From Hadarchaeum sp964343275 (lineage in GTDB: Archaea; Hadarchaeota; Hadarchaeia; Hadarchaeales; Hadarchaeaceae): a DNA stretch of 26,576 nt. Location of the stretch: the NCBI GenBank assembly GCA_964343275.1, contig CAYFIY010000018.1, forward strand, positions 1 through 26,576. Direction: 5' to 3'. This document shows, piece by piece, positions 15,605 through 23,040 of the stretch; positions within the stretch are counted from its first letter, which is position 1; each line of letters opens with the position of its first letter. Position numbers and translations under genes: made by a program. Under the pieces are notes generated by a model that saw only the letters and a list, made by a program, of their open reading frames with translations, was not told where the DNA came from and did no database searches.

Positions 15605-16245
15605 CTAGACGCTCAACTTCACCTGATTCCTCTTACCCACCTTGGCGAAGCTCTCCACTAAATAAAGGTCGGACTTTACGTTACTAAATATGTCGTAACT
15701 GATGCGGTCCATCGCTCGCCTACCACTCTATTTCGCGGGTTTTTTCGGAGATTCCAATGTCGTATGTCTAGCGTTTTTTAATTGTCCAGTCTTCAGCGTG
15801 TTCCGTAGTGTTCTCATCCCAACAACTCAAAGAAATGTGTCGATAATGACCACGGATTTACGGTTGTTGTTCCAGTTGTCATCGCCATCCAAGTCCAGCC
15901 TTATTTGGACGTCTGCGTGAATGTTTTTAGGAATGATTTGTTTGGTTGTGTCAAGCCCGAACACATCAAGCCCCTCGTAGCCGTCCACGTATAACACCAC
16001 GACGCCTTGGGGAGCCAGTAATCCACCACAGGTTTAGATTCGGGACCATTTGCGTACAGAGTATTCAAAGTATTCGTCAGGGTTTTAGTTGTATCTCTGA
16101 CTTCTGCGAGTCTGGTAAATTTATCTGCGTCATAACTCGCTTTGGTGTAAATGGACATGGTAACGATCGTCAACATGATCAGTAAGTAGGTGAACACGAT
16201 CATTAATTCTATGCTAGGCGGTCCACTCGCTTCACCACGTTTCAA
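15605..16245 (-). pseudogene. Decayed class III signal peptide (pilin-like) gene
   Basis: A TTG at 16245 begins KRGEASGPPSIELMIVFTYL, a class III-like N-terminus followed by a hydrophobic helix and about 40 polar residues ending VVDYWLPK. The frame then runs to a stop at 15901-15903 through unlikely sequence (SWCYTWTATRG). Shifting frame at the four-C run (plus-strand G 16009-16012) instead gives GVVVLYVDGYEGLDVFGLDT and then ADVQIRLDLDGDDNW...SVVIIDTFL before a TGA at 15827-15829. Further downstream, pieces such as DENTTEHAEDWTIKKR and a final ISYDIFSNVKSDLYLVESFA (stop 15605-15607) look like more remnants in other frames. Several separate breaks mean true decay. It follows the AroA-like gene by 32 bases. 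Confidence 0.75.
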
Positions 16246-16277
16246 ACTACTTAGCAGGGGTTAAGTAATTTGTTCCA

Positions 16278-17543
16278 TCAGGTTACGTAACTTAAGTCGG
16301 CGCCGATGTTTCGGAAAGTGGTAATAAATCGGGAGTAAGTAGATCCGAGGGCATCGGCAGCATTTTTTATCGTAGTCTTGCCCTCCGCGATGAGGCCGGC
16401 TATCACAAGTGCTGCAGTGACCGAATAGTCGTTGTGACCATCGACTTCAGAACCTCTGAGTTTCATGGGCCCCTGGACGAGCACCCCATCGTTCCTTTCC
16501 AGCACCCTCGCCTTCATTAGACGCAGTTCGTTGACGATGGCTGACACCCTGTCCGACTTCATAGTTCTGGCTCCTTCCGCACCATATAATACAGTCTTAC
16601 CTCTTGCCGTGCAAGCCGCTACTGCAAGGAATGGAAGCAATTCTGGAGCCGATGAGAGGTTCAACCTGACTGCCTTTAATTTTCTTCGACCTTCCACAGA
16701 GATGGCTTTCTTGGAGGCATGAATAGGGAATCCGAATGATCTCAGGTATTCGAGGAATTTATTGTCCCTGTCAGTAATTTGGCCCGTGTGCTTGATTTTT
16801 ATCTTCGAGTTGGTTAGGCAGGCCGATATCGCTAAAGGAGCAGCTCCCGATACTTCCTTTGGCACTCGATAACTAAACACGCGGTATGGTTGCTGCGGTA
16901 TTGAAACAATTCCCTTTCTATGGCTGACTTTAACGCGACCAATTTTCATTAGTTCCGAGATGAAGTTAAGCGGTTCTAAGCGTGATTTAAGCTCAACTCT
17001 TTTTTTCGCATACGGGGCAGCAATTAAGATTGTAGGTAAATACCTGGCCTCAATACTCCTTATTTTTAATCTGCCTCCTGCAAGGCCGCCACCGAACACC
17101 ATGAATGGAGGGCTGGCGTTTGGCTTCGTGGAATAGACTTCGGCTCCCAGGCTACGAAGGGCTTTCAAGAATTGAGGCATCGCTCTTGAACGCAGTTGGG
17201 GATCTCCGTTAAGTACTAAAGGTGTGGGGGAAAGCGTGGTGATAGCTGTAAGGAGATTCAATGAGGTCCCAGAATTTTTGGCATCAAGAGTGTTTTCATT
17301 TGGTCTGATTTTTCCATCCACTCCCCACACAGACCATCTTTCCTGACCCCGCTTAACGGTGGCACCCAGGGATTCCGCCGCTTTTAGTAATACGGTGGTG
17401 TCTCTCGTCCTGAGCGGAGAATCGATGGTGCTTTTTCCACCAGGTAGAATCGCTAAGACGGTGGCAAATTGGGTGTGTAGCTTCGATGGGGGGGCATCAA
17501 CCTCCCCTGATATAGATGTGGAAGGTTTGACCACCAAGTTCAT
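16278..17543 (-). CDS. EPSP synthase (AroA)-fold protein lacking catalytic residues
   Basis: 421 residues, the length and block order of archaeal EPSP synthase: GEVDAPPSK, NSGTSLNLLTAIT, GDPQLRSRAMPQFLKALRSL, PELLPFLAVAA, MKSDR, GLIAEGKTTI. Compared by eye with the E. coli enzyme, Lys22 (here K21), Arg124 (R120) and Arg344 (R332) are kept. Ser23 is L22, Arg27 is F26, Arg100 is N96, the SSQ of the shikimate site is EAR (165-167), Asp313 is E301, Lys340 is M328, Glu341 is K329, His385-Arg386 is Y373-S374 and Lys411 is S401. It is therefore unlikely to make EPSP. The frame is intact, so a new role or a structural partner function is possible. It sits four bases after the ThiI-like gene on the same transcript. 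Confidence 0.85.
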   Translation of the reverse strand: MNLVVKPSTSISGEVDAPPSKLHTQFATVLAILPGGKSTIDSPLRTRDTTVLLKAAESLGATVKRGQERWSVWGVDGKIRPNENTLDAKNSGTSLNLLTAITTLSPTPLVLNGDPQLRSRAMPQFLKALRSLGAEVYSTKPNASPPFMVFGGGLAGGRLKIRSIEARYLPTILIAAPYAKKRVELKSRLEPLNFISELMKIGRVKVSHRKGIVSIPQQPYRVFSYRVPKEVSGAAPLAISACLTNSKIKIKHTGQITDRDNKFLEYLRSFGFPIHASKKAISVEGRRKLKAVRLNLSSAPELLPFLAVAACTARGKTVLYGAEGARTMKSDRVSAIVNELRLMKARVLERNDGVLVQGPMKLRGSEVDGHNDYSVTAALVIAGLIAEGKTTIKNAADALGSTYSRFITTFRNIGADLSYVT

Positions 17544-17547
17544 TTGT

Positions 17548-18681
17548 TCACCTGATTTTCATTTTTCTTATCTTCGTGGAAGCTTCTTCGATGATTCTAT
17601 AAATGTTTATCTTCTCCTCCAATTTTCGGATATTTTTCAGGATCAAGATCTCTTCAGATGACGATAGATAAGGACGTATCCCAGCATGAAATTTTATACC
17701 GGTTTTTTCTGCCATTTGCTTGATTTCTTTTTTACCCATCCCAGAAAGTGGCCTCAAAACTGCTAATTTACTTGCCTCATCGATCATTCTCGTGTTTAAA
17801 AGCCTCTGTTTAACAAGTTGTTTCGCGTCATCGTCCACAACAAGTGCTTCTGCCCTCACTCGATTGGCCAAAATTTCGGAAGCGCGAAGTGCCGACCGCC
17901 TAAATATATAAAATGCCGATCGTTTTACCGATTTCTTTCCTGTTGCGATCAAGATTTCCTTGAACGGAATTGACCATAACTTGATGGTTGGATCGAACTC
18001 AGCTAGTTTTTTTGCAGCAAAAATAACACGCCTAGTTTTTATGCTGTTCCCTTTACCGCCGGGGTCTAGATAGAGGAGAACTAGCTTACATCCACGTTTG
18101 AGCATCATAAATGTGGCCGCGGCTTCTTTCCAGGCACCTGAGAAAATTGTCACCACTTTGCCTTGAGTACCAATAGGTAGCCCGCCAACTCCTTTCACTG
18201 TTTTAGTGTAGATGTACGCGTCTTCGCCACGAATATCGATTGATATCTCCGCGTCGGGGTCGGAAAGGTCAACCCGCATATTTTTAATTTTGGAGAGAAT
18301 CAATGCCCCGATTTTAACATTTACATCCATACTGGAAAAGGGGTGGTCTCCCACCCTCTTGGTGCGAACGGCGAAAGACATGCCCGCCCGGAGTGATTTT
18401 TTGGCGGCCTTTATCGTTTGAGTTCGGATATTGTGCATGTTAGCTTTGGTACTGGCGGATGGACTGAGCGATATTATACCGGGCACTTTGGCCAATCTCT
18501 TGATGACCGTTGCTGGAGAATTCGTATCAACGAATATCCTGCCGCGTTCGAACCTGATATTGTATTTCAGTCCGATAAGTACTCGTTTCATCGACTCGAT
18601 GAGCGCCAGTTCGAATCGCCTCCGCACCGGTCCGCTCTTGAGAGCGATTTCCCCATATCTGACAATCACTGTTACTGGCAT
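17548..18681 (-). CDS. ThiI-like protein (NFLD, THUMP, PP-loop fold) with ablated PP-loop
   Basis: 377 residues in the ThiI domain order: a ferredoxin-like N-terminus (VIVRYGEIALKSG), a THUMP domain (about residues 75-170, ending VKGVGGLPIGTQGKVV), then the adenylation domain. In ThiI the PP-loop SGGxDS binds ATP to activate tRNA U8 for thiolation. Here it is SGAWKE (residues 181-186), with the glycine, aspartate and serine all lost. The usual GESLGQVASQT block is DDAKQLVKQRL, and the region after RPLSGMGKKEI that usually carries cysteines reads IRPYLSSSEE. 4-thiouridine synthesis seems impossible, while tRNA binding by THUMP may persist. ATG 18681 matches the family N-terminus and follows an A/T box at about 18709-18721. 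Confidence 0.87.
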   Translation of the reverse strand: MPVTVIVRYGEIALKSGPVRRRFELALIESMKRVLIGLKYNIRFERGRIFVDTNSPATVIKRLAKVPGIISLSPSASTKANMHNIRTQTIKAAKKSLRAGMSFAVRTKRVGDHPFSSMDVNVKIGALILSKIKNMRVDLSDPDAEISIDIRGEDAYIYTKTVKGVGGLPIGTQGKVVTIFSGAWKEAAATFMMLKRGCKLVLLYLDPGGKGNSIKTRRVIFAAKKLAEFDPTIKLWSIPFKEILIATGKKSVKRSAFYIFRRSALRASEILANRVRAEALVVDDDAKQLVKQRLLNTRMIDEASKLAVLRPLSGMGKKEIKQMAEKTGIKFHAGIRPYLSSSEEILILKNIRKLEEKINIYRIIEEASTKIRKMKIR

Positions 18682-18708
18682 GACATCGAAAAGTTCTATG
18701 CTCCCGTA

Positions 18709-18721
18709 TGTTAAAAAATAG
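18709..18721 (-). promoter_or_regulatory. Possible TATA box of the ThiI-like/AroA-like transcript
   Basis: Minus-strand TATTTTTTAACAT lies about 30-40 bases before the ATG at 18681. With normal archaeal spacing the transcript would start only a few bases before the ATG. Confidence 0.4.
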
Positions 18722-18764
18722 GTTATCAACGTCAAAATCAAATCCTCCCAACTGAAGATCTAGT

Positions 18765-18775
18765 TAGTATAAATC
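18765..18775 (+). promoter_or_regulatory. TATA box of ssnA
   Basis: TAGTATAAATC is centred about 27 bases before the ATG at 18797, as expected for a leaderless mRNA. No Shine-Dalgarno sequence precedes the ATG. Confidence 0.45.
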
Positions 18776-18796
18776 AATAGGATAAACATGTTATAA

Positions 18797-20140
18797 ATGG
18801 TTGATTTCATGGCTGAAAAGATTTTGATCGGAAATGGAACCGTAGTCACCTTAGGCGAGAAAAATAGGGTAATAAAGAATGGAGCTGTTTTAATAGATGG
18901 AAATGTGATCGATAATTTTGGAAAAACCGAAGAATTGAAGGTCAAAGCTGGGGAAGCTGAGTTCATCGATGCGACTGATAAAGTGGTGATGCCTGGCCTA
19001 ATCTGCGCTCATCATCATCTCTATTCTACTTTTGCTAGGGGAATGTCTGTTTCAGGAGAGCCAGCAAAAAATTTTTTGGAGATATTGGATAAGTTATGGT
19101 GGAAACTGGACAAGGCTCTGACCAAGGATGACATCTACTATAGTTCTCTAGTTCCAGCGATAGAATGCATTAGGAATGGGACGACTACAATTATCGACCA
19201 CCATGAGGGACAATCCCAACAAAATGGAAGCCTTGATGAGATAGCTAAAGCGGTAGAAAACACGGGAATTCGGGGTTGCCTCTGTTTGGGAACTTCCGAC
19301 AGGTATGGAAGAGGAGCTGAGGGGGCGGTGGAAAACGAGCGCTTCCTTTCCACTTTAAAAACTAGCCCATCTGATCTCTTGGCTGGTATGGTTGGCTTGC
19401 ACGCGGCCTTTACAGTAAACGATGATACACTGGACCGGTCGGTAGAAATAGCAAAAAAGTTTGATGTTGGGATACACGTTCACTGTGCTGAGGATAAGTC
19501 AGATGAGGACTATAGTTTGAAGAAATACGGCATGAGGGTAGCAGATAGATTGAACTCACATGGCGCACTCGGGGAAAAGTCAATAGCTGTTCACTGCGTT
19601 CACGTCGATGAAAAGGAAATGGGCATCCTGAAATCCACCGGTACCAACGTTGTCCATAATCCGGAGTCAAATATGAATAACGCCGTCGGTTGCGCGGACG
19701 TGCTTGGGATGATGGGAAGTGGAATTGAGGTCGGCCTCGGTACCGATGCAATGAGTTCGGACATGTTTGCTCAGATGAGGATTGCCTATCTCATCCAGCG
19801 CCACGTAAAAAAAGATCCGCGAGTAGCATTTATGGAGGCTCCGAGGATGTTATTGGGCAACAATCCAAAAATCGTGAAGAGGGTTGCAGGATGGGAAGTT
19901 GGTGAAATAAAAAAAGGTGCCTTGGCTGATTTAATTTTGATCGATTACCACTCTCCGACTGAGTTAAACAAGGGCAACTTTTTTGGTCACCTTATATTTG
20001 GCTTGGCCGATGCAACGGTAGATACTACGATCTGCAATGGAAAAATTTTAATGAGAAATAAAAAGTTAGTTCAATTGGACGAAAAATCAATCGCTCGGGA
20101 ATCTTCTAGGTTGGCATCAGAACTTTGGAAACGCGTATAG
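18797..20140 (+). CDS. ssnA: SsnA-type metal-dependent amidohydrolase
   Basis: 447 residues, amidohydrolase superfamily (ATZ/TRZ group). Metal ligands appear in the expected order: PGLICAHHHLYSTFARGM (usual HxH), HVHCAED, HCVHV and GTDAMSSDMF. ECIRNGTTTIIDHHE, NVVHNPESNMNNAVG and GALADLILIDYHSPTELN are hallmarks of SsnA, a putative aminohydrolase often linked in bacteria to selenium-dependent purine catabolism. The true substrate is unproven. The next gene is an MFS transporter in the same direction, so uptake or export of its substrate or product is plausible. ATG 18809 (M5) is an alternative start. Confidence 0.9.
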   Translation: MVDFMAEKILIGNGTVVTLGEKNRVIKNGAVLIDGNVIDNFGKTEELKVKAGEAEFIDATDKVVMPGLICAHHHLYSTFARGMSVSGEPAKNFLEILDKLWWKLDKALTKDDIYYSSLVPAIECIRNGTTTIIDHHEGQSQQNGSLDEIAKAVENTGIRGCLCLGTSDRYGRGAEGAVENERFLSTLKTSPSDLLAGMVGLHAAFTVNDDTLDRSVEIAKKFDVGIHVHCAEDKSDEDYSLKKYGMRVADRLNSHGALGEKSIAVHCVHVDEKEMGILKSTGTNVVHNPESNMNNAVGCADVLGMMGSGIEVGLGTDAMSSDMFAQMRIAYLIQRHVKKDPRVAFMEAPRMLLGNNPKIVKRVAGWEVGEIKKGALADLILIDYHSPTELNKGNFFGHLIFGLADATVDTTICNGKILMRNKKLVQLDEKSIARESSRLASELWKRV

Positions 20141-20330
20141 TTCTTGGGAGTTTAAGTTATTTTGAAAAATATAATTGGGCAAGTTGATATATAATATTTG
20201 AAATAAAAACTTGGAGGAAAAAAACTATCAAAATTTAGGAAAGATACCGAACATTATCTAAATCCGAACAGAGCAAAGAACAAATTTAATTGTTTTAATA
20301 CTAGCTGTGAAACTGGAGGTCGACTTGATA

Positions 20331-21506
20331 ATGCAATGTGAAGACGATAAGCCAAGTCCAATTTATCTGAACAAAAATCTCATTATTCTGTTTGGTTGTA
20401 CCCTGATGGGTGTTCTGGGATTTGCTAGTATCACCCCTGCATTCCCTAAGATAATACAGGAGCTGAATATTTCACCTCAGGAGGTTGGGCTGCTGATATC
20501 TTTTATGGCGTTTCCTTCCATTATTTTTTCCATCCCGGTTGGTATACTTGCGGACCGATATGGCAGGAGGAAAGTTCTTGCCCCCTCGCTTTTCTTGTTT
20601 GGTATTGCCGGAGTATCATGTGCATTTATCAGCGATTTCAACTTTTTGCTGATTATGCGATTCTTTCAAGGTATAGGCGCGGTTTCCTTGTTGTCCATAA
20701 GCCTGACGGTTATCGGAGATATTTATTCAGGGAAGGACCGAACCGCAGCTATGTCTTATAACGGGAGCGTTATCAACGTGGCTTTAGCCATATTTCCAGC
20801 CACGGGCGGGGCAATGGCAATATTTGGATGGAATTACCCATTTTTTCTACCGATTGTCGCCATACCCATTGGACTTTTAGTTTTATTTTCGCTAAAGAAC
20901 CCAGAACCGAAAGATAACCAAAACATTAAAGAATATTTAGGGAATGCTTGGACAATCGTAAAAAATCGGCGCGTCATTGGGCTCCTCTTCGCCAGTGTTT
21001 TTACTTTTATTGTTTTTTATGGAGCATTCATGACTTTCTTTCCAGTCCTACTCGGATATTCATTCGGCGCGTCTTCTTTGATAATTGGTTTGATTATCAC
21101 CTGCTTTTCCATTACGGGTGCGGTTGCTGCTTTACAGGTAGGAAAAATATCTAGGGTTTATCCAGTAAAAAGAATTATAGCGTTGGCTTTCTTCTTGTAT
21201 GCTTTAGCCTTTGTGATAATTCCCTTGGCTTCCAGCATTTGGCTTCTCTTGATTCCAGTGGTAATTTTTGGGATTGGACATGGCCTCAATGAACCTAGCA
21301 TCCATACGCTACTGGCAGAATGTGCGCCAAAAGAGCACCGTGCGGTGTTGATGTCTCTGAATTGGTTGGTCGTTCGAACAGGAATTACCTTGGGCCCAAT
21401 TCTGTTGGGGGCGTTCTATGGATTAGGCGGAGTAGCGACTGTTTTCTTCGCTGGTGCATGTCTATCGATAGTAATGGTCGGATTAGCATTTATAATGATA
21501 AAATAA
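20331..21506 (+). CDS. Major facilitator superfamily transporter
   Basis: About 391 residues with twelve hydrophobic segments in two halves. Motif A is clear in the loop between helices 2 and 3 (GILADRYGRRKV), and RFFQGIGAVSLLSISLTVIG in helix 4-5 resembles the drug:H+ antiporter 12-helix group. The substrate cannot be told from sequence. The frame is open to a GTG at 20307, but GGAGGT at 20315-20320 points to ATG 20331 (ten bases) or TTG 20325 (four bases). It follows ssnA by 190 bases with its own A/T-rich upstream region, so it may be expressed independently. Confidence 0.9.
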   Translation: MQCEDDKPSPIYLNKNLIILFGCTLMGVLGFASITPAFPKIIQELNISPQEVGLLISFMAFPSIIFSIPVGILADRYGRRKVLAPSLFLFGIAGVSCAFISDFNFLLIMRFFQGIGAVSLLSISLTVIGDIYSGKDRTAAMSYNGSVINVALAIFPATGGAMAIFGWNYPFFLPIVAIPIGLLVLFSLKNPEPKDNQNIKEYLGNAWTIVKNRRVIGLLFASVFTFIVFYGAFMTFFPVLLGYSFGASSLIIGLIITCFSITGAVAALQVGKISRVYPVKRIIALAFFLYALAFVIIPLASSIWLLLIPVVIFGIGHGLNEPSIHTLLAECAPKEHRAVLMSLNWLVVRTGITLGPILLGAFYGLGGVATVFFAGACLSIVMVGLAFIMIK

Positions 21507-21670
21507 TTTATTATTTTTATTGATGGGTTTCTTATTGCGATGAGTTTTAACTAATATTAATAATGATAAGATAAGGCTTTATTCTGATCAACATTTCTGG
21601 ATTAAGTGTATGCACGTATTTAGCATTACCAGCTAGATATACTTAATATATAATTTAACTGGGGTTATCG

Positions 21671-22210
21671 TCAGTAATTTTTTAATAGTTTTAATATTCT
21701 GGTCCCTGCTGTTTCTATGTCCGCCATGATTTTAGCACCGGCACAGACACCTTTTCCAGATACGAAAAGTAGCACTACGACTTTTGGTTCGTCAAGTCTA
21801 AATACAAGCCCAGGAAATACTTCAGGTTCATATTCGGTGTTCTCAAATGTCCTTGCAATAAGCTCCAGATCAAATTTCCGTCCGAAGTCCAATGAAGCAA
21901 CGATATTTTGAACCTTGACCTTGGGCTCACTCTTTACCTTCACGCCGATCTTCTTCAGTTTTTTGGTGAGTCTTTGTATAGCTAGTTTGGCGTCGTGCAT
22001 ACTCTTTGCCCCGACGCAGTTCATCTTACCGGAGGCGAAAATGAGAAAAGATGCCTTGGGGTCAATACACTTGTAAGAGATTCCAGGAAAAACTTCGGGG
22101 TCATATCTGGCCCCATCTAGGGATCCAGCTAATTTTTCCAAATCAAGCTCTACACCTTCGTAGGCCACAGAAAGAACAATATTCTGAAGTTTAGTTTTCA
22201 TCTCTACCAT
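21671..22210 (-). CDS. tbp: TATA-box-binding protein (TBP)
   Basis: General transcription factor that bends promoter DNA and recruits TFB and RNA polymerase. 179 residues forming two direct repeats: LQNIVLSVAYEGVELDLEKL...VFPGISYK...SFLIFASGKMNCVGAKS and VQNIVASLDFGRKFDLELIA...VFPGLVFR...VVLLFVSGKGVCAGAKI. The four intercalating phenylalanines are kept (VFPG and LIF/LLF in each repeat). It lacks the acidic C-terminal tail seen in some archaeal TBPs, ending LLKNY. ATG at 22201 is an alternative start. It is divergent from moaD with a short shared promoter region. Confidence 0.97.
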   Translation of the reverse strand: MVEMKTKLQNIVLSVAYEGVELDLEKLAGSLDGARYDPEVFPGISYKCIDPKASFLIFASGKMNCVGAKSMHDAKLAIQRLTKKLKKIGVKVKSEPKVKVQNIVASLDFGRKFDLELIARTFENTEYEPEVFPGLVFRLDEPKVVVLLFVSGKGVCAGAKIMADIETAGTRILKLLKNY

Positions 22211-22241
22211 AAAAATCCGTCTTTAGCTATTTTTACACCCC

Positions 22242-22262
22242 TGCTTAAAAATGTTAAGTAAT
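22242..22262. promoter_or_regulatory. Shared promoter box between tbp and moaD
   Basis: GCTTAAAAATGTTAAGTA contains a minus-strand TTTTTAAGC about 35 bases before the tbp ATG and plus-strand TTAA boxes about 35-50 bases before moaD. The same A/T patch may serve both directions. Confidence 0.35.
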
Positions 22263-22293
22263 AGGTTTTTAGGCAAGTTGTGGAAAACTTTAG

Positions 22294-22578
22294 ATGATCT
22301 CCATGGATATCACAGTGAAATTTTTCGTCAATTTTAGAGATGCGGATCGTGTTGGGAAATCTGAGATTGAGAATGTGAACTATTTTTCTGCGCTGCCTCA
22401 AAGACTTTTTGCTAAATATGGAGAAAGCTTGTCTGGACAGCTTCTCGAGGAAAAAAATTTGCGCGATACGGCGATAGTCTTTGTCAACGGAAAAAGCATA
22501 TCCTTAATGGACGACATAAATACGAAATTGAACGATGGCGATGGGGTGGCAATATTTCCTCCAGATACGGGCGGATGA
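22294..22578 (+). CDS. moaD: MoaD/ThiS-like small sulfur carrier protein
   Basis: 94 residues with the beta-grasp pattern of MoaD: MDITVKFFVNFRDADRVG at the start, IVFVNGKSI in the middle, and DGDGVAIFPPDTGG at the end. The C-terminal Gly-Gly is adenylated and thiocarboxylated to carry sulfur for molybdopterin synthesis. The gene directly precedes moaE, its partner in molybdopterin synthase. ATG at 22303 is an alternative start that aligns better with the family N-terminus. ThiS-type use in other sulfur transfers cannot be excluded, but the neighbour favours MoaD. Confidence 0.92.
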   Translation: MISMDITVKFFVNFRDADRVGKSEIENVNYFSALPQRLFAKYGESLSGQLLEEKNLRDTAIVFVNGKSISLMDDINTKLNDGDGVAIFPPDTGG

Positions 22579-22593
22579 TTTGCGGGTGATTCG

Positions 22594-23040
22594 TTGTCTG
22601 AAATCGGCATTCATAAAAAAGGTGAAGTAGATCTGTCCTCTCTACTCGCTCGCTTGAGATCGGGCTTGAGCAAAGATGTTGGAGCAATAGGATGCTTTGT
22701 TGGCGTGATAAGAGGGGCGTCCGACGAGGGGAAGGCGGTCAAGTATCTGCACTACGAGACCGCTGAAGATGCGTTGGCAAAACTTGAAAAGATCGCTAGT
22801 GATATTGAACAGCTCCCAAAGATAAAGAAAGTAATGATTCATCATATAGTAGATCAAATCGCACCCGGTGAAGATGCTATTTATGTTTTGCTGGCTGGTG
22901 TCAGACGAAGCGAGGTTTTCAAGGCACTTTCAGAAATAATGGATAGAGTTAAAAGAGAGGTACCGGTCTGGAAGAAAGAAATCGCCGAAGGCAAAGAGCA
23001 ATGGGGTCATGAAATCGGTAGCATTGACAAGCAGACGTAA
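22594..23040 (+). CDS. moaE: Molybdopterin synthase catalytic subunit MoaE
   Basis: Inserts two sulfurs from MoaD thiocarboxylate into precursor Z (cPMP) to make molybdopterin. 148 residues with the family blocks GAIGCFVGVIRG, KYLHYETAED and KREVPVWKKE, the last carrying the two catalytic lysines. The usual GHR of the active site reads GVRR, so the histidine is replaced while the arginine stays. It starts with TTG just after GGGTGAT. It overlaps the downstream radical SAM gene by 32 bases, suggesting one transcript moaD-moaE-radical SAM. Confidence 0.93.
   Translation: MSEIGIHKKGEVDLSSLLARLRSGLSKDVGAIGCFVGVIRGASDEGKAVKYLHYETAEDALAKLEKIASDIEQLPKIKKVMIHHIVDQIAPGEDAIYVLLAGVRRSEVFKALSEIMDRVKREVPVWKKEIAEGKEQWGHEIGSIDKQT

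Noticed and set aside
15702..15920. 72-codon plus-strand frame
   Set aside because: Composition is not protein-like, and it is antisense to the decayed pilin-like gene.
20207..20341. Open frame before the MFS gene (reads SKFRKDTEHYLNPNRAKNKF) behind a GGAGG
   Set aside because: It looks protein-like but has no ATG, GTG or TTG near the GGAGG and a stop two codons upstream, and it runs into the MFS start.
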